From Podospora pseudoanserina (Eukaryota > Ascomycota > Sordariomycetes > Sordariales > Podosporaceae), in NCBI RefSeq assembly GCF_035222485.1, contig NC_085924.1, forward strand, positions 1,116,001 to 1,180,000: a stretch of DNA of 64,000 nucleotides, in the 5' to 3' direction. The notes beneath the pieces are model-generated. The model was not told the DNA's origin. It did no database searches and saw only the letters and a program-made list of their open reading frames with translations. Position numbers and translations under genes: made by a program. Below, piece by piece: positions 38,154 to 50,347 of this stretch. Every line of letters begins with the position of its first letter. Positions within the stretch are counted from its first letter, which is position 1.

Positions 38154-40885
38154 CTACAACTGAAAGTTATCTGTCCCTAACCCACCTGTAAAGAAGTCTA
38201 AAGGCTGGTCCCAATTGAAGAGCGAGGTCACGTTCAGCATGCTCAGGTCCGCATTGCTAGGAACTTCCCATTGGAGACCGTTTCCAAAATCCAGAGAAGT
38301 ATGATGTGCTTGGGCTGAGTTGAAGCCATCCTCCCTGGGCAACACGATACCCTGGCCAGCCGGGGTGGCGGCAGTGGCAATCGGGGTTGGAAGGACTGGC
38401 CTGTCGGTGTCACCGGCTTGCTCTGGTGTTCATGTCAGTGAAAACCCCGTAGTATTCACGAGAGCATCTTGAAACATACCAGCAACGCGTGCCATGACAT
38501 CACCATGCACCTTTTGCAGCAATTTCAGAGACCTGTGAGCAGAGATACTGAACGAAGCAAAGTGTGCCAGGATTTCCTGGCAAAGAACCCATGATCTTTC
38601 CAGGCGTCGTTGATCCATAGAATCAAGGAGGGATGGACATAGATAAGCGACAATAACTGCAAGGCCACCAGTGAATGCATCTGTGGAGGAACGGTCAGCA
38701 GAGGAACCAGTAACGGGAAGCGGTGAAACTCAGCATACATAATCCATCCCACCACCAACCTCCAGTTGTGTCTGTCTGATAAGTCCTGGAAACCAGCTCG
38801 ACCAAGTCCATGGCTGATCCCAAGCAAATTTTTGCACATTCTGCTGCAAAGGAAGCATACAGCATTCTATTTCCACCAAAGGGTCCTTGCTTCACCGGTG
38901 AGGTTGGCTCTGTTGTTCCAGAATCTGAATTTGAGCAAAGTTGGGTGAGGATCGGTCGATGAAGCATCAGCCGTACATAAAGAAAGCTGTTTATTTGGTC
39001 AGCTCAGACGGCAGGGCCATCGACTCAGGGCTACTCACCTGGCATGAAGCACATTTCTCTGCGTGACAATAATCTTCTTCTTGTCTTCTGGCATCCCGCT
39101 AATATCACTGGGTGCTGTCCAAGACATGGCGGGGCAAACTGCGGCCTCATGTCTCGACAACTTGGCATCCAGCTCTAGAATGGCATCCAACCCATACAGC
39201 GGAGAATCATCACCGGTGGTCCCTGACGAAAAACTTGGTGCTCCTCGGCCTTTGGGTGACAGATAGATACTCGACAATATCTCACCCAGGATATGACATT
39301 GCCGAATGTGGTCAAGAAAGAAGTTCATCCTCGATGTCGTGGTCACTTCATCGTCAACTTGAGCAAGTGTACCGGGCCACTCATCATCCACCAGCTCCAA
39401 CCTTGACGGCAGCGGCAGATCATTCACATCCGTCATCGTCGGCCTCCCAAACGTCATGCTCACGATACTGCTCCTGCATCAGCTTCAACCCTTCCCAATC
39501 CCCACAAAGAGCACTCACATATCCAAAATAACACACCCATGCCACGTTCTCCTCCTCACCTCCCTCTCCAACTCCGACCTCCCCCTCCTCCCCGCCTCCG
39601 TATGCAACCCCAACCCCTGCGCCACCCTCCCCGCGACCCCCAGCGAATTCCAGCACCGGCTCGGAAAAGGGGTGCTCTGCAGCAGCAGCGTCATAAGCAA
39701 CAAACTCTGCACCACACCCACATTATGCATATCAATCAAATCCAACCCCACAAACTTCTTCGCCCTCTCCAAAAAAGTCTCTATCGCGCTGACCCTGTCC
39801 TTGGCCGACAAATCACTAAACTGACACCCTATCGCAAAGATAGTATTGAGCGCAGAATGAAAAACGATACTCCCGGCCCCAGCCCCAGGTTCACTCCCCA
39901 ACCCCAACCCCGGCTCCGGCACCCCTTTTTCCTTCCCCGTAACCGGCTGCCAGAGCTGGCGGTAGGCGTACATAAAGGTTGGCTTGTGAAAGAAGGGATA
40001 CAGCCAATAAACCCGGTCGAAGAACCTCCCGACGAGGTAATCAGCCACATTCCTCGGCGGCAAGGCGAACCGATCAGGCTGCAGGAAATTCAGGGGGCCA
40101 AAATCCGCTTTTGGCGCCGCAAAGGTTTGTCGGAGGTTGCCCGCTGCCGTTGTTGTGACCACCGATCCGGCTCCCGGCAACGACGAGGACACCCGGTGAT
40201 GATGAGGCTTGACACTCCCGTAAGCCTCCTTCATGAAACTGGCCGCGCTCGAGCTGCCGTAGAACTCGTCTTGCGTCTCCTCAAAGGCTTGGTTGACGTC
40301 GTGTTCGGCGCTTACCGTTCCCATTGCTGTTATTTTCGTGGCGTTCTCTAGGGAGTCCAGCCCTTCACAGTCGGGAGAGCGTGGGTCGAGGATCTGGCGA
40401 TGCGGGACAGGCAGGGGAGTAGCAGTGGTGCATTGGACGTGGTCTTTGATCGCAGGAGTAAGAAGCCCATTACCCGGCCCGGGTTGGACCGAGACGGATC
40501 TCCTCCCCGGCCCGGCCCCCGGGTCCGGAGCCGGCTCCTCGCTCGGATCAAGTGGGGGAGTGGGGATCCCATTCTCGGAACACGCCCGCTCAAGCCGTTG
40601 GATGCGTTCGTGCAGAACCCGGATGTACCTGAGGAGATGGTCAACATGGGGTGAACGCTTGAGGAAAGGTACAAAGGACACCAGAAAAACTCACGCCTCA
40701 TTGCTCGCTGTCCTGGCATTCTCAACCGTGTAGATACACTGATGCAGCGGCAGCGACCGCCGCTGGCAGGTGGAGCAGATCGGCTTGGCTCCGTCGCAAC
40801 GAGACTTCCTCTCCCGGCATGGCTCGCACGCCAGGGAGATCTTTCGGCGCTTCTGCTGCCGCTCGTTGCGGTGTTCGGGATCCAT
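38154..40885 (-). CDS. Zn(II)2Cys6 transcription factor with Fungal_trans domain
   Basis: Six exons: 40885-40695, 40628-39519, 39467-39039, 38986-38739, 38680-38480 and 38422-38154, with all introns 51-67 bp and in register, give 815 residues. The binuclear zinc cluster has Cys at 20, 23, 30, 37, 40 and 50 ([14 protein letters not shown]), preceded by a basic QKRRK stretch and followed by a short coiled coil ([12 protein letters not shown]). The fungal transcription-factor domain occupies about 230-480: [42 protein letters not shown], then [11 protein letters not shown] and SMTFGRP. It sits at the end of the oxidation cluster and is its obvious candidate regulator, though that is inference from position only. 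Confidence 0.92.
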
Positions 40886-41576
40886 CCCGGGTTGGCAGTC
40901 TAATCAGGGTAGGCAGCTTCGGTGCTGGTGCTGGTGTGTAATGCCAAGATTTCTTTCTGCTCTGCGTCCAAGTTGAGATTCTGCAATTCGGTTTACTCCA
41001 ATTAGAAACCACATTAAAAGTCAACACGCCTGAAGACACACCTCTCAGTCGTATAGCCCGAAAGTCCGCAACGCTGGATGTTGACGATGCCGATGAACCA
41101 GGCGTTCGGAAGGCACCCGAGACTTCGCGGGTTGGTTCCGACCCGAGCAGGCCCACATTTCCTTCATGCCTGGACCCGTGATCGAATCCAGCATTGGAAA
41201 AGATAATCAGAAGGCCATAAATGCAGATGCTTTATTACACTCGCTCGAGTCGCCTCTATCTAGCTCTCTAATGTTGTCAACTCGTCTGGAAACTCATATC
41301 ATCGCTTCGTAATCACCATTGATGCCCCTATCCCCCAAAGCCAAATTTCAACCCTAAACGCCCTCGCTAGTGCTGTCGGAAAAAGCGTCTGTAGCATATC
41401 GAAATAATCGGGACTATTGCCATGACCAAAACCACCCAGCGTGACCGGATGTTACCAATACCGCATGAATACGATCCAGACGTGATGGTGGTATTGTCAT
41501 CATCGTCGGGAGCATCACCTCTGACGGTCAAAGTCCCGTCATCATCGTCATCATCTTCGTCGCCCCTCCAGCCGTT
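40886..41576. other. Intergenic, no gene seen
   Basis: Promoter of the transcription factor and 3' side of the AMSH-like gene. No supported frame. Confidence 0.5.
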
Positions 41577-43147
41577 CTATGTCTTTCCCCGAAGATCGCA
41601 AACGTCGACATTGAGGTCCGCTTCGATGACATGCCCGGCAGGCTGAAGGGCGTTCACGTAAAGTTGATCGCCCGGGACATCGTGCGGATGAAATGGATCC
41701 GTCTTTCGGCACTTCAGCATCTCCGGTAGGCCCGGTGGGTTGGTCAACCGAAAGACTCCCCAGGAAGGTTCGTATCGTGGGGCGCAAACGATGGCAATAC
41801 TCTCAGACAACATAGCTTGGTAACTTGCCTGCGTATGCATGTCGCGGGAGCTGAGGAAGCATGTTTGCGTCGGGTGCGTGTGGATCCAACCAATCTGTAT
41901 CAACTCCTCCTTGTCACAAAACTCCCAAATGTCGGCTTCGTTTCGGGTATCACAAGTGTTCTCGGTACAATCCTGATCGGGTATCACAAGGTGTGTGATA
42001 AAAAGGGCATTGTTGATGTTGGCGCCGCAGAGGAGGCCGCACATTTCGAGCCCTCTTCTGGTATTTGGCTCGGCAATAGCGAGGAACCGTCTCCGAAGCG
42101 ACTCCGGCAAAAAGATTGAACGGATCGGGTCACCGTTCTCTAAATACTTCTCAGGTTTAAATGTGTACCTTCTCTTGGGCTCAGGTGCGGGCTCGAGGGC
42201 TTCTTTAGGCGGTCTAACAGGAGATTGTGACCTCGTTGTGACAAATGCTTCAGTGTCCAGTTCCTTCCTGGGCCGTGGAGGGGGTGAAACGGAGGGAGGG
42301 CGGGATGGCTCGGGCAGTTGCTTGGGAGGTCGTGGTGGCATGGGCCGAGTAGGGGGGGGACTCGGGCGTCGAGGAGCGGATTCGTACGAAAGAGAAGCCG
42401 ACTGCTTGATCGAAGGGTAAGAATAGTTGGTCGACTGTAAGCGGTCATTGGTGTCTGATGTCCTATACGATCGGTCCAACTGATTTCGAACTGCCTCCAT
42501 ATTCCTGCGCTGCAACTCATCTTCTGAAATTATTCGAGACGACCGAGAAGGCGCCATCTTAGTCGCATTTCTCCTCCGGAGTCGTTCCTTGTTGGCCATT
42601 TCGATGGCGAGATCCTTATTGGACCTGGCATCTAATATGCTCCCCGGCGAAGCGTGGTTCCAAGACAGGGCTGGATCCACCAGTCTGATTGTGCTCTTTG
42701 CCGGAGGTTGTGACCGGCGTTGAGCCCTCATTCGTGCCTCCCATCGGCTGTAGTATTCATCAATCTCAACCCGCATCGATTCCATCAGCTCTATGATGGC
42801 AGGGATGCGTTTGGACAGGGTCTTGTATTGAGGCCGGGATTCGGGAAGGTTGATATCGGGATGTGTTCTGAGCTTATACATAACGAGATCGCAGTATCGT
42901 TGGAACATCATGAAGGCCTGGGGAGTATTCCCATCGCGGAGGTAGTGGGTGGCCTGGACAGAGCACATGTCAGTACTGGAAGAACGCCATGGTGGGATTC
43001 TCGACTGACCTCCCGGTAGACAACTTCAGCCGCCCGGTACCACCGGTTGAGGGGGAGCTGGGGCAGGAAGTCATATTGCAAACCCAGGTCTGTGAGCTCC
43101 TTAACCGATAACGGCCGGTCGCTGTCCATGTTTGGCGTTGAAGCCAT
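41577..43147 (-). CDS. AMSH/STAMBP-like JAMM deubiquitinase
   Basis: Exons 43147-43010 and 42953-41577 (56 bp intron, GTCAGT, TGTCCAG) encode 504 residues. The N-terminal about 110 residues form the USP8-dimer/MIT-like helical domain (LPLNRWYRAAEVVYREATHY, QAFMMFQRYCDLV). A Pro-rich disordered linker follows (PPPTRPMPPRPPK). The JAMM/MPN+ domain starts at about 315 and has the metal site H404-T-H406 ... D417 in IGWIHTHPTQTCFLSSRDMHT, plus the AMSH-specific second zinc residues (Cys and His near CRKTDPFHPHD). AMSH proteins (Sst2 in fission yeast) cleave Lys63-linked ubiquitin chains from cargo at ESCRT-positive endosomes. VPS4, which ends the same pathway, is encoded about 4 kb away. Confidence 0.93.
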
Positions 43148-44255
43148 TGTGATTTGGTAGAACAGCTGCAGTTGACCTGTTTGGTTGGATGTATCTCGAA
43201 CAAGAGAACGCGACACCCCACCATCCTTGCCCTGGGCCGCCTGGCGGGGCAAAGATCAGCCAAGTAAGCCAAGCCATGCACGGGCCCCCAGTGAGGCGAA
43301 CGTTACACGTGAAAGTATCACGTGAGACCCTTTGTGGATCAGACCGATGCGCAACGCACGGATATGGCTTGGCACTTGAGCTGAGCGTTGGACAAGGCGA
43401 AGCTACAAAAATTCGATGGTGTCAAGAGAATGGCATCTTTTTGGTGAGACCGAGTTTGGTGAGATATTTTCTTCTGACCGCTTGTTGAGGTTTTATCAAA
43501 CTTCGGAGAATAACGGAAAATACCCTGGATTTCATCCAGAATAACCAATCCACAAAATTACACACAGACCTGAATCCAACTGCAGCTGATCGCGATGCCA
43601 GAACTTTTTGCCAAGAACACGGCCGATATCTCTTGGTCACAGTTCGGGCGGATAGGGCCGAATGCCGAGCATCTTCAATCAAGGCCAAACATCCATCCAT
43701 CAACCATTGTCGATGGCATTGACAAATTCTGATGTTGAACACCACGCAAAAACGTAATCGGAATATGTCGGGTCGGAAATTAGGGCGGTGATATAGCGAG
43801 GACGGGTTACACGTCGCTACCAGCCACCCTCCTGGTCGTCTGAAGGGGCGGAAGTGCCACCAACTGCGCCTTGCCACGAAAAAAAAAAAAAAAGAAGAAG
43901 CGTTGAGTTGGTGCCTCATCCCGCGCCGTGGTGAGAGAGACCCGACCCGTTACAGGGAGCCAAGAGAATTGTTTTTCCTATCTTTGGTAATATGACCGCC
44001 CATGCCGGGCCTGTCCGCTTGGTTTTGTATGAGATGTTGGGTAGTACCGTGTAGGTATTAAAGGGTTGATGTTGCCACTGTTTGTTTCGTAAATGTTGAT
44101 CTTGAACTTTTTTTGTTTATATAAAGGCGTCCACCTCACAATATCTACCTGATAAGTAAACAATCATCAAGCTACTTCATCATACCTACTCGCAGAGTAC
44201 TATCGAGATACTTCACACAAACTATTCCTTCAGTACCACATATACCACCATCACC
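43148..44255. other. Divergent promoter region, AMSH-like and 44256 genes
   Basis: 1.1 kb with no supported gene. Contains an A15 run at 43879-43893 and a TATA box at 44118-44125. Confidence 0.5.
44118..44125 (+). promoter_or_regulatory. TATA box of the 44256 gene
   Basis: TATATAAA followed by GG, 131 bp before the start codon, after a T-rich stretch. Confidence 0.55.
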
Positions 44256-44965
44256 ATGGCGATTTCACTCCCCCACCAAAGGCCATCAAGCCCACCAACC
44301 TCCAAACTCCACCGTTAGTGCCCCCTTCTCCCTGTATCAATCAACACCCAGGCTTACTAACCTCCCCCATAGAAGCCCTCCTCACAACCCTCTCCCCCTT
44401 GACCCTAACGCACACCCACCTCTCCCTCCCCCAGTACCACCCCACCCTCCTCGCCACCGCGGTGACCACCCTCACCAAAATCTACTCCTGTCCGATCACC
44501 CCCTCCCTCCCTCAGCTCTTGTCCGCCATCCTCCCAGAGGAAACCCTCCCCATCCTCTTCGACACAATAGGCGCCCTCCTCTCCGGCCTTGACGACCAGG
44601 CCAAAACCATTCTTTATATCCAGGCCGTCACCGGGCTAGTCCTCATCTTCGAGCACCTCTGCAAACATGGGGACATCACTGCTGGCGTGGTGGATAGAGA
44701 GCTGAGGTTGTTTGAGCAGAGCAAGCAAAAGAGAAGTGTGCTGGAAAGGATCGAGGAAGGGGGTTTGTTGGGGGAGTGTTATACCGTTGAGGCGGTGGTG
44801 GAGTTTATTGTGGGGGTTATTGACGAGCAAGAAAAAGAAGAGGTGGTGAATGAGGTTGAGATTGAGCAGGTGGTGACGAATGAGAAGGTTGACTGGGAGA
44901 TGGGGAGCAGGCCGTATGGGAATATGGGCTTGCCGTGGGGGTTTACCATTATGGCTTTGAACTAG
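44256..44965 (+). CDS. Small helical hypothetical protein
   Basis: Exons 44256-44313 and 44373-44965 (59 bp intron, GTTAGT, branch TTACTAAC) encode 216 residues. The first 19 residues are Pro and Ser rich. The rest is predicted mostly helical: LPQLLSAILPEETLPILFDTIG, ILYIQAVTGLVLIFEHLC, RELRLFEQSKQKRSVLERIEE, YTVEAVVEFIVGVIDEQEKEE, then a C-terminal SRPYGNMGLPWGF. I recognise no domain. One hydrophobic helix (about 115-132) may be buried or membrane-embedded. A good TATA box upstream suggests regulated or high expression. Confidence 0.7.
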
Positions 44966-45270
44966 AGATCATGACCGGGAGGGTGTGAAGGAAGGGGAGG
45001 ATTATGTCTTTTGTAATATCTTTTGGTGGACTGTAACATTAACAAATCTCCATTCTGGGTTTGGATAGATCGGGTTGCTTTGGGGGAAATGGCTGGACCG
45101 TCTTAGATAGATACATGAACAGTTAGACTGATAGATTTGGGATTATGTGGTAATAAGGGTAATGAATAATGATATGTCGCAACTCACTTATACTCGTCAA
45201 AATTGCACTGTGGTCATACACAACCAAAAACAACTATTGCAAGAAACACCGTATTTTTATTCTCACAAGT
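44966..45270. other. Short convergent intergenic region
   Basis: 3' ends of the 44256 gene and prefoldin-6; no gene. Confidence 0.5.
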
Positions 45271-45823
45271 TTAAGCGCGCCCCTTGACAGCCTGAGGGCC
45301 AGCACCAACGGCAGCCTGAGCACTGGTTTGAACCTGAATGATCTCGGTCTTCTTCTTCTCCATCTTGGCCTGCGTCTCCTTGATGTGGCCTTCCAGTCTC
45401 GTGCTGTATCCCAAGTCAGTCTCCAGATAGCCACCAACATGGCAGAGATATAACTTACATTTCCTTTTCAATAAACTCCAACCGCCCCTTCACCGTGCTC
45501 TCCGCATCTGTCCTGTCCTGCTTCAAGAGCACTGGCCCGATGAGCTTGTAGATGGTCTCGCCGTCTTTGAGCTTCTCGAATTCCTGTTCTGTTGTCAATG
45601 TCATCCTGGCCGATCTTCATGGTGGGACACGAACCTGTTGTACGCCCAAATTCTCTTGCATCTGAGCCTCCAGCTTTTGCCGAGACGTTACTGTGTCTTG
45701 GAGATCTAGAGACAGATGTTAGCAAGCTGTGGACGAACAGATGACGGTGAATGGGGGGGTACCTTTTTGTAGCTTGGCGTAGTCCTCAGAGAGGGCCTGA
45801 AGCCGACGTTGGATATCAGCCAT
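45271..45823 (-). CDS. YKE2: Prefoldin subunit 6 (beta-type)
   Basis: Four exons, 45823-45763, 45705-45635, 45583-45459 and 45403-45271, with introns of 51-57 bp, encode 129 residues, the normal family length. The joined protein reads as a beta-prefoldin: an N-terminal helix (LQALSEDYAKLQKDLQD), QKLEAQMQENLGVQQEFEKL, the beta hairpin core YKLIGPVLLKQDR-DAESTVKGRLEFIEKE, then a C-terminal helix with RLEGHIKETQAKMEKKKTE. It forms the hexameric cytosolic co-chaperone that hands unfolded actin and tubulin to the CCT chaperonin. Every exon junction restores frame and family sequence. Confidence 0.93.
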
Positions 45824-46751
45824 GTTGACTATTTCTTGTCCGGGATAACCTCAGGAATGGCCCTGGGAACGGATTGGATAAGGTGAGCAAGCCGATATCT
45901 TCGCCTCAACAGCCGCTGTGATGACGAGAGTTGGGCAGTGTTGAGAAAAGTGGGGTGCTGGCGCAAATGAGAATCCGCAAAATGCTGCCTGCTAGTTACT
46001 CAGCACTCGAAACGATGACGGGTCGCAGGAAAAGATCAAATGAATGTAGAGGTATATTCTTGTATGTATGTACACAATCAGAAGCAACCCAGAGCTCTGT
46101 CGAAGGAAATGGGAGATGACATGTGCAGGCTGTTAGTGCTTGCTGCCTCTTTGTGTGCTTACACTAACACGGAGCACCCCGCAGCATCAACCACAGACCC
46201 CGCAGGGATCAACTTGTCCTTTAACAAGACCAATGCTCGCCTTTACCATTACTGCAGCCCGGGGAGAGTTTGATAGGGACTGCCTTTTCTTTCGATTTTG
46301 AACCCTTGGATTACAGGTGCCAACTACTGAATCCTGCAGAAGCCAGTGTGGGATGAACAGGACGCTGCGAGTTTCTTCAGCCCACGTGCCAAGACACCAC
46401 TGACGAGGTCTCGACTTCGTGCCTTGCTTAAAACCAAACTCCAAACACCCCTCATCAACCACGTCCGCACCGCTTCGGTCACCACATCTGGCGTCCCAAC
46501 TATTTGTCTTTCTGCAACATAATAACCCGGCGCCCTCCTCCAGACAGTTGCTATCCTCAATCTCTACAATCCCATCTCCCACCCTCCCGCCGACAGCGGC
46601 GCTCATCTGCCACTACCCGCTGCCTACCATCGCATCACCCCCACGGGCGGGCCAAAACAACATCTCTCCTTCCCCCCGACCCCCCTCCTCACAAACCAAA
46701 CCTACTCCCGAACGACCTCAACCCCGCCTCGGTGGTAGCCCCTCGCCCACC
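45824..46751. promoter_or_regulatory. Divergent promoter region, prefoldin-6 and VPS4
   Basis: About 930 bp. A Pro and Ser rich frame is open from 46419 into VPS4, but MIT-domain homology begins at 46752, so I treat it as leader. Confidence 0.5.
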
Positions 46752-48133
46752 ATGTCCAACACCGACTTCCTCGACCGCGCCATCAAACAAGTCCGCACCG
46801 CCATCGACGCCGACAACGCAGCCCAATATGAAAAAGCCTACCAGCTCTACTACGCCTCCCTCGAGCTCTTCATGCTGGCCCTCAAGTGGGAAAAGAACCC
46901 AAAGTCCAAAGACATGATCCGCGCCAAAACAGCTGAGTACATGGACCGCGCCGAAAAGCTCAAAGCCCACCTCGCCGACGCCGAGTCCAAGAAGAAAAAA
47001 CCCGGCCTCGTCGGCGCGAACGGCTCCTCCACCGCCGGGACGGCAAAAGGGAAGGAGGCGGGGGAGGATGGTGCGCCTGAACTAGATGAGGATAGCAAGA
47101 AGCTGAGGTCGGCGCTGGCGGGCGCCATCTTGCAGGAGAGACCTAATGTCAGCTGGGATGACGTTGCTGGGTTGGAGCAGGCGAAGGAGGCGTTGAAGGA
47201 GGCGGTTTTGTTGCCGATCAAGTTTCCTCATTTGTTTCAGGGGAAGAGGCAGCCTTGGAAGGGGATTTTGCTCTATGGGCCGCCGGGGACGGGAAAGAGT
47301 TATTTGGCCAAGGCGGTGGCTACCGAGGCGAAGAGTACGTTTTTTAGTATTAGCAGTTCTGATTTGGTGAGTAAGTGGATGGGTGAGAGTGAGAGGTATG
47401 TTTTCTACTATCTTTTACCCCTAGAAGAGGAGGCAGTTTGCTGACGAACGACGATAACAGGTTAGTCAAGCAACTGTTCGCCATGGCCCGCGAGAACAAA
47501 CCATCCATCATCTTCATTGACGAAATCGACGCCCTCTGCGGCCCCCGCGGCGAAGGCGAGTCGGAAGCCTCCCGGAGAATAAAAACGGAGATGCTCGTCC
47601 AGATGGACGGTGTAGGCAAAGACAGCAAGGGGGTTCTCATCCTCGGCGCGACCAACATCCCTTGGCAACTCGACGCTGCTATCCGCCGTCGTTTCCAGAG
47701 ACGAGTCCACATCAGTCTACCAGATCTGGCCGCGAGGACAAAAATGTTTAGCATTGCCATTGGGGACACAAAGACGGCGCTCAAACCCGAAGATTTTAGA
47801 GAGCTGGCGAGGGCGTCGGAGGGTTACTCGGGTTCTGACATCAGCATCGTTGTTCAAGACGCGCTGATGCAGCCGGTCAGAAAGATTCAGCAGGCGACGC
47901 ACTTCAAGAAGGTGATGGTGGACGGCAAGAAGAGGATGACGCCCTGCTCGCCCGGGGATCCGGAGGCGGTAGAGATGACGTGGGAGGGGGTGGAAGGAGA
48001 GGAGCTGTTGGAGCCCATGGTGGAGAAGAAGGACTTTTTGAGGGCTATCAAGTCGAGTAGGCCGACGGTGTCGCAGGTGGACTTGGAGAGGAACGAGGAG
48101 TGGACGAAGGAGTTTGGGAGTGAGGGTGCGTAG
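46752..48133 (+). CDS. VPS4: VPS4 AAA-ATPase of the ESCRT pathway
   Basis: Exons 46752-47395 and 47461-48133 (65 bp intron, GTATGT to ATAACAG) encode 438 residues. The MIT domain (about 1-75: [32 protein letters not shown]) is followed by a Lys and Gly rich linker. The AAA cassette has Walker A GPPGTGKS at about 176-183, pore loop KWMGESE, Walker B IIFIDEID, sensor 1 ILGATN and arginine fingers in [10 protein letters not shown]. The C-terminal beta domain and Vps4 helix ([18 protein letters not shown]) end the protein. VPS4 disassembles ESCRT-III at endosomes during multivesicular body formation. Start 46752 matches the family N-terminus. Confidence 0.97.
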
Positions 48134-48712
48134 ACCGTGGAGGGAGGGAGGGAGTTGCTGTGCATATGGTCAGATATGGGACGCGCGTGGAAACCGCAGG
48201 CCAGGCGTGCGGCGTTTTACAAGACCTTTTTCAAGTGTTAGCATCGAGAACGGGCGCAATGGAAACTGCGGCGAAGTAATATTCTGATTTGGGATCATGA
48301 TCAATAATTATGCGTCGGTTCCACATCACAACGGATTTAGCCAACGAGGATCAAAATTCTGAAACTTATTAAAACTCATTCTTGTTTTCGTCTCCATGAC
48401 CATGTGTGTTGCGTGTGTCTGCGACGGGTATGTTACATCAGAAGGAACACAGGAAGAGAGCATGGCGTCTACAAAGAAAGCTTTACTACACACGAGAGTA
48501 TCCCCGAAAACTCCAGTTGCCAAAGATTTTGCCCCAAGAAACCCATAGAACTCCAAGAAAATGAGAAAAGGAAAAAAGGACATGATCAAAAGACAGAAGA
48601 TGACCAGCCAAACCAGACGAGAGGCTCGCGCTTTCAAGCAATGTTCAGAGCCCCCCGTTCTCAGCCAACCAGTCCAGCACAGCAATGCAAAGCAGAAAAA
48701 ATGCACATTTTC
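48134..48712. other. Convergent 3' regions of VPS4 and NOP56
   Basis: No supported gene. Confidence 0.5.
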
Positions 48713-50347
48713 TTACTCAGCAGCCACAGACTTTCTCTTCTTCTTCTTCTTGGAAGGCTCTTCCGCCGCGTCAACCATATCGACGTCCTCGGCACCGACG
48801 CTCTTCCTCTTCTTGTCCTTCTTCTCTTTCTTGTCTTTCTTCTCCTTCTTGTCCTTCTTGTCCTTCTTGTCCTTCTTATCCTCCTTGGGAGCCATGTGGT
48901 CAACCTGCTCAGAGTCGATGTCCATGCCTCCCTCATCGTCGTCCATAACGGCCTTGATGGCCTTGTCCATGGCATCAATGTTCTTCATTGGCTTCGTGCC
49001 TTTGGCGTACCACTCGAGGCGCTGCTCGATCTGGTCGCGCATCACCTCACCGAAACGGCGGGTTGGGTTCTCGCTGAAGTTATCGATACGGGAAGCGATT
49101 GAGCACTTGTTGGCAAGATAACGGGAGATGCGGCCCTTGACCTTGGGACCGGCCTTGCCAATGAAAGAACTTTGGTAAAGGAGACCGTACTTGGGAGTAG
49201 CGCCCTTGGTCTTGAGAGCGCGGAAAAGAGCCTTCTCGGCACCGAGAATCTGGAGGGTAGAGGCGGGGTACTTGGCGAGGTTGGTCAAGGAACCGGCGTG
49301 GGAGATAAGGCGGGCAGCAACGGGAGTACCGAGGATGACCTGCAGGTTAGGAGCAACATCGCCCATCTTCTTGTCGAGGGACTCGGCGAGGATGCGTCTG
49401 TAGTCGGCCATCTCGGCCACGTTGGAGGCGAGGTCCTTGATCATGGCAAGATCAGTCTCGCTGATGTCCTGACCCATGGAGACCTTGGCGGCCTGGATAA
49501 CGGCCTCGGCCTTGTCCTGGTCCTGGTTGAGAACGTTGGCGATCTCGTCAACGCTCTCGTCAGTGAGAGTCTTCTTGTTGCCAACGGCGATGACCATCTT
49601 GGCGTAGGTGCCATTGTCAGAGACAATGCGGATAAGTTCGGGGAAATGCCAGCCATACCACTCCCTGACACGCATAGCGCCCTGGTTGATACCCTTGTCG
49701 AGCGCGTCGAGAGTCGCAATGCCCTGGATGATGTGGTTGTCGTTCTTGTGGACGCTGAACTTGACCTTGGCGCGGGAGTAGGCGTGGCCGAGACCGAGCT
49801 GGGCACGGTTGATATCGCCCTCCTGGAGGCCCTTGAGGAGTTTACCAGCGTGGACACGGATGCCACGGAGGAGAGCAGCGACGACCTCGGAGGTCTCGGC
49901 GGATTCGCACTGGACACCGGTGAAGACAGAGGTGATCTCGCCTGCTAACCTCTTGTCGACGACGCCCAAAACAATCTTGCTCTTCTTTCCGCTGGTCTGG
50001 GGGAGGTTGAGTTCGAGGGTGTTCTTGAGGTGGTCGGGCATGATGCCTTCGGAAACGAGGTTGATGGCCTCCAAACCGTGGGCGGCAGAGCTGTTGGACT
50101 TGGTGGTTAGTGGGGGGAGAAACTCTTGTTTTCGCAAGCGCGCGTCGCTCGGAGTGCTGGTAACTCGATAAACTCACGTCCATGGGTTGAAGCTGCGCAA
50201 CTGGACCATCTTGCCAAACTTGTCGAGGCTGGTCATGGCCTCCTTCACCTCGGGGAGCTGCAGACCAACGCTGTCGGCCTGGTGCACGACCTCAAAGAGG
50301 GCAAAGCCGACGGCGCTCTCGAAGAGCAGATAATTGACGGCCACCAT
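48713..50347 (-). CDS. NOP56: NOP56 box C/D snoRNP core protein
   Basis: Exons 50347-50178 and 50090-48713 (87 bp intron, GTGAGT, branch ACTAACC, CAACAG) encode 515 residues. The N-terminal domain starts MVAVNYLLFESAVGFALFEV, which is the NOP56 rather than the NOP58 pattern. The coiled-coil and Nop domains follow: AQLGLGHAYSRAKVKFSV, NDNHIIQGIATLD, REWYGWHFPEL, SMGQDISETDL, RLISHAGSLTNLAK, ILGAEKALFRALKTKG, TPKYGLLYQSSFIG and KGRISRYLANKC. The C-terminus is a lysine-rich KKDKKEKK repeat. It binds the C'/D' motif of box C/D snoRNAs in the nucleolus with NOP58, Snu13 and fibrillarin, directing 2'-O-methylation of rRNA. Confidence 0.97.

Noticed and set aside
39539-40351. 270-codon plus-strand frame over the transcription factor
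   Set aside because: Antisense to a well supported Zn(II)2Cys6 gene; composition is that of a shadow frame.
21961-41000. Secondary-metabolite gene cluster
   Set aside because: P450, BVMO, SDR and a Z(II)2Cys6 factor are present, but no PKS, NRPS, terpene cyclase or DMAT synthase lies in the window; the alcohol oxidase and esterase fit a catabolic role better.
49172-49948. 258-codon plus-strand frame over NOP56
   Set aside because: Antisense shadow of a highly conserved coding exon.
48713-50347. First reading as NOP58
   Set aside because: The N-terminus (YLLFESAVGFALFEV) and the later Nop blocks fit NOP56 rather than the NOP58 start (LFILTETSAGY type).
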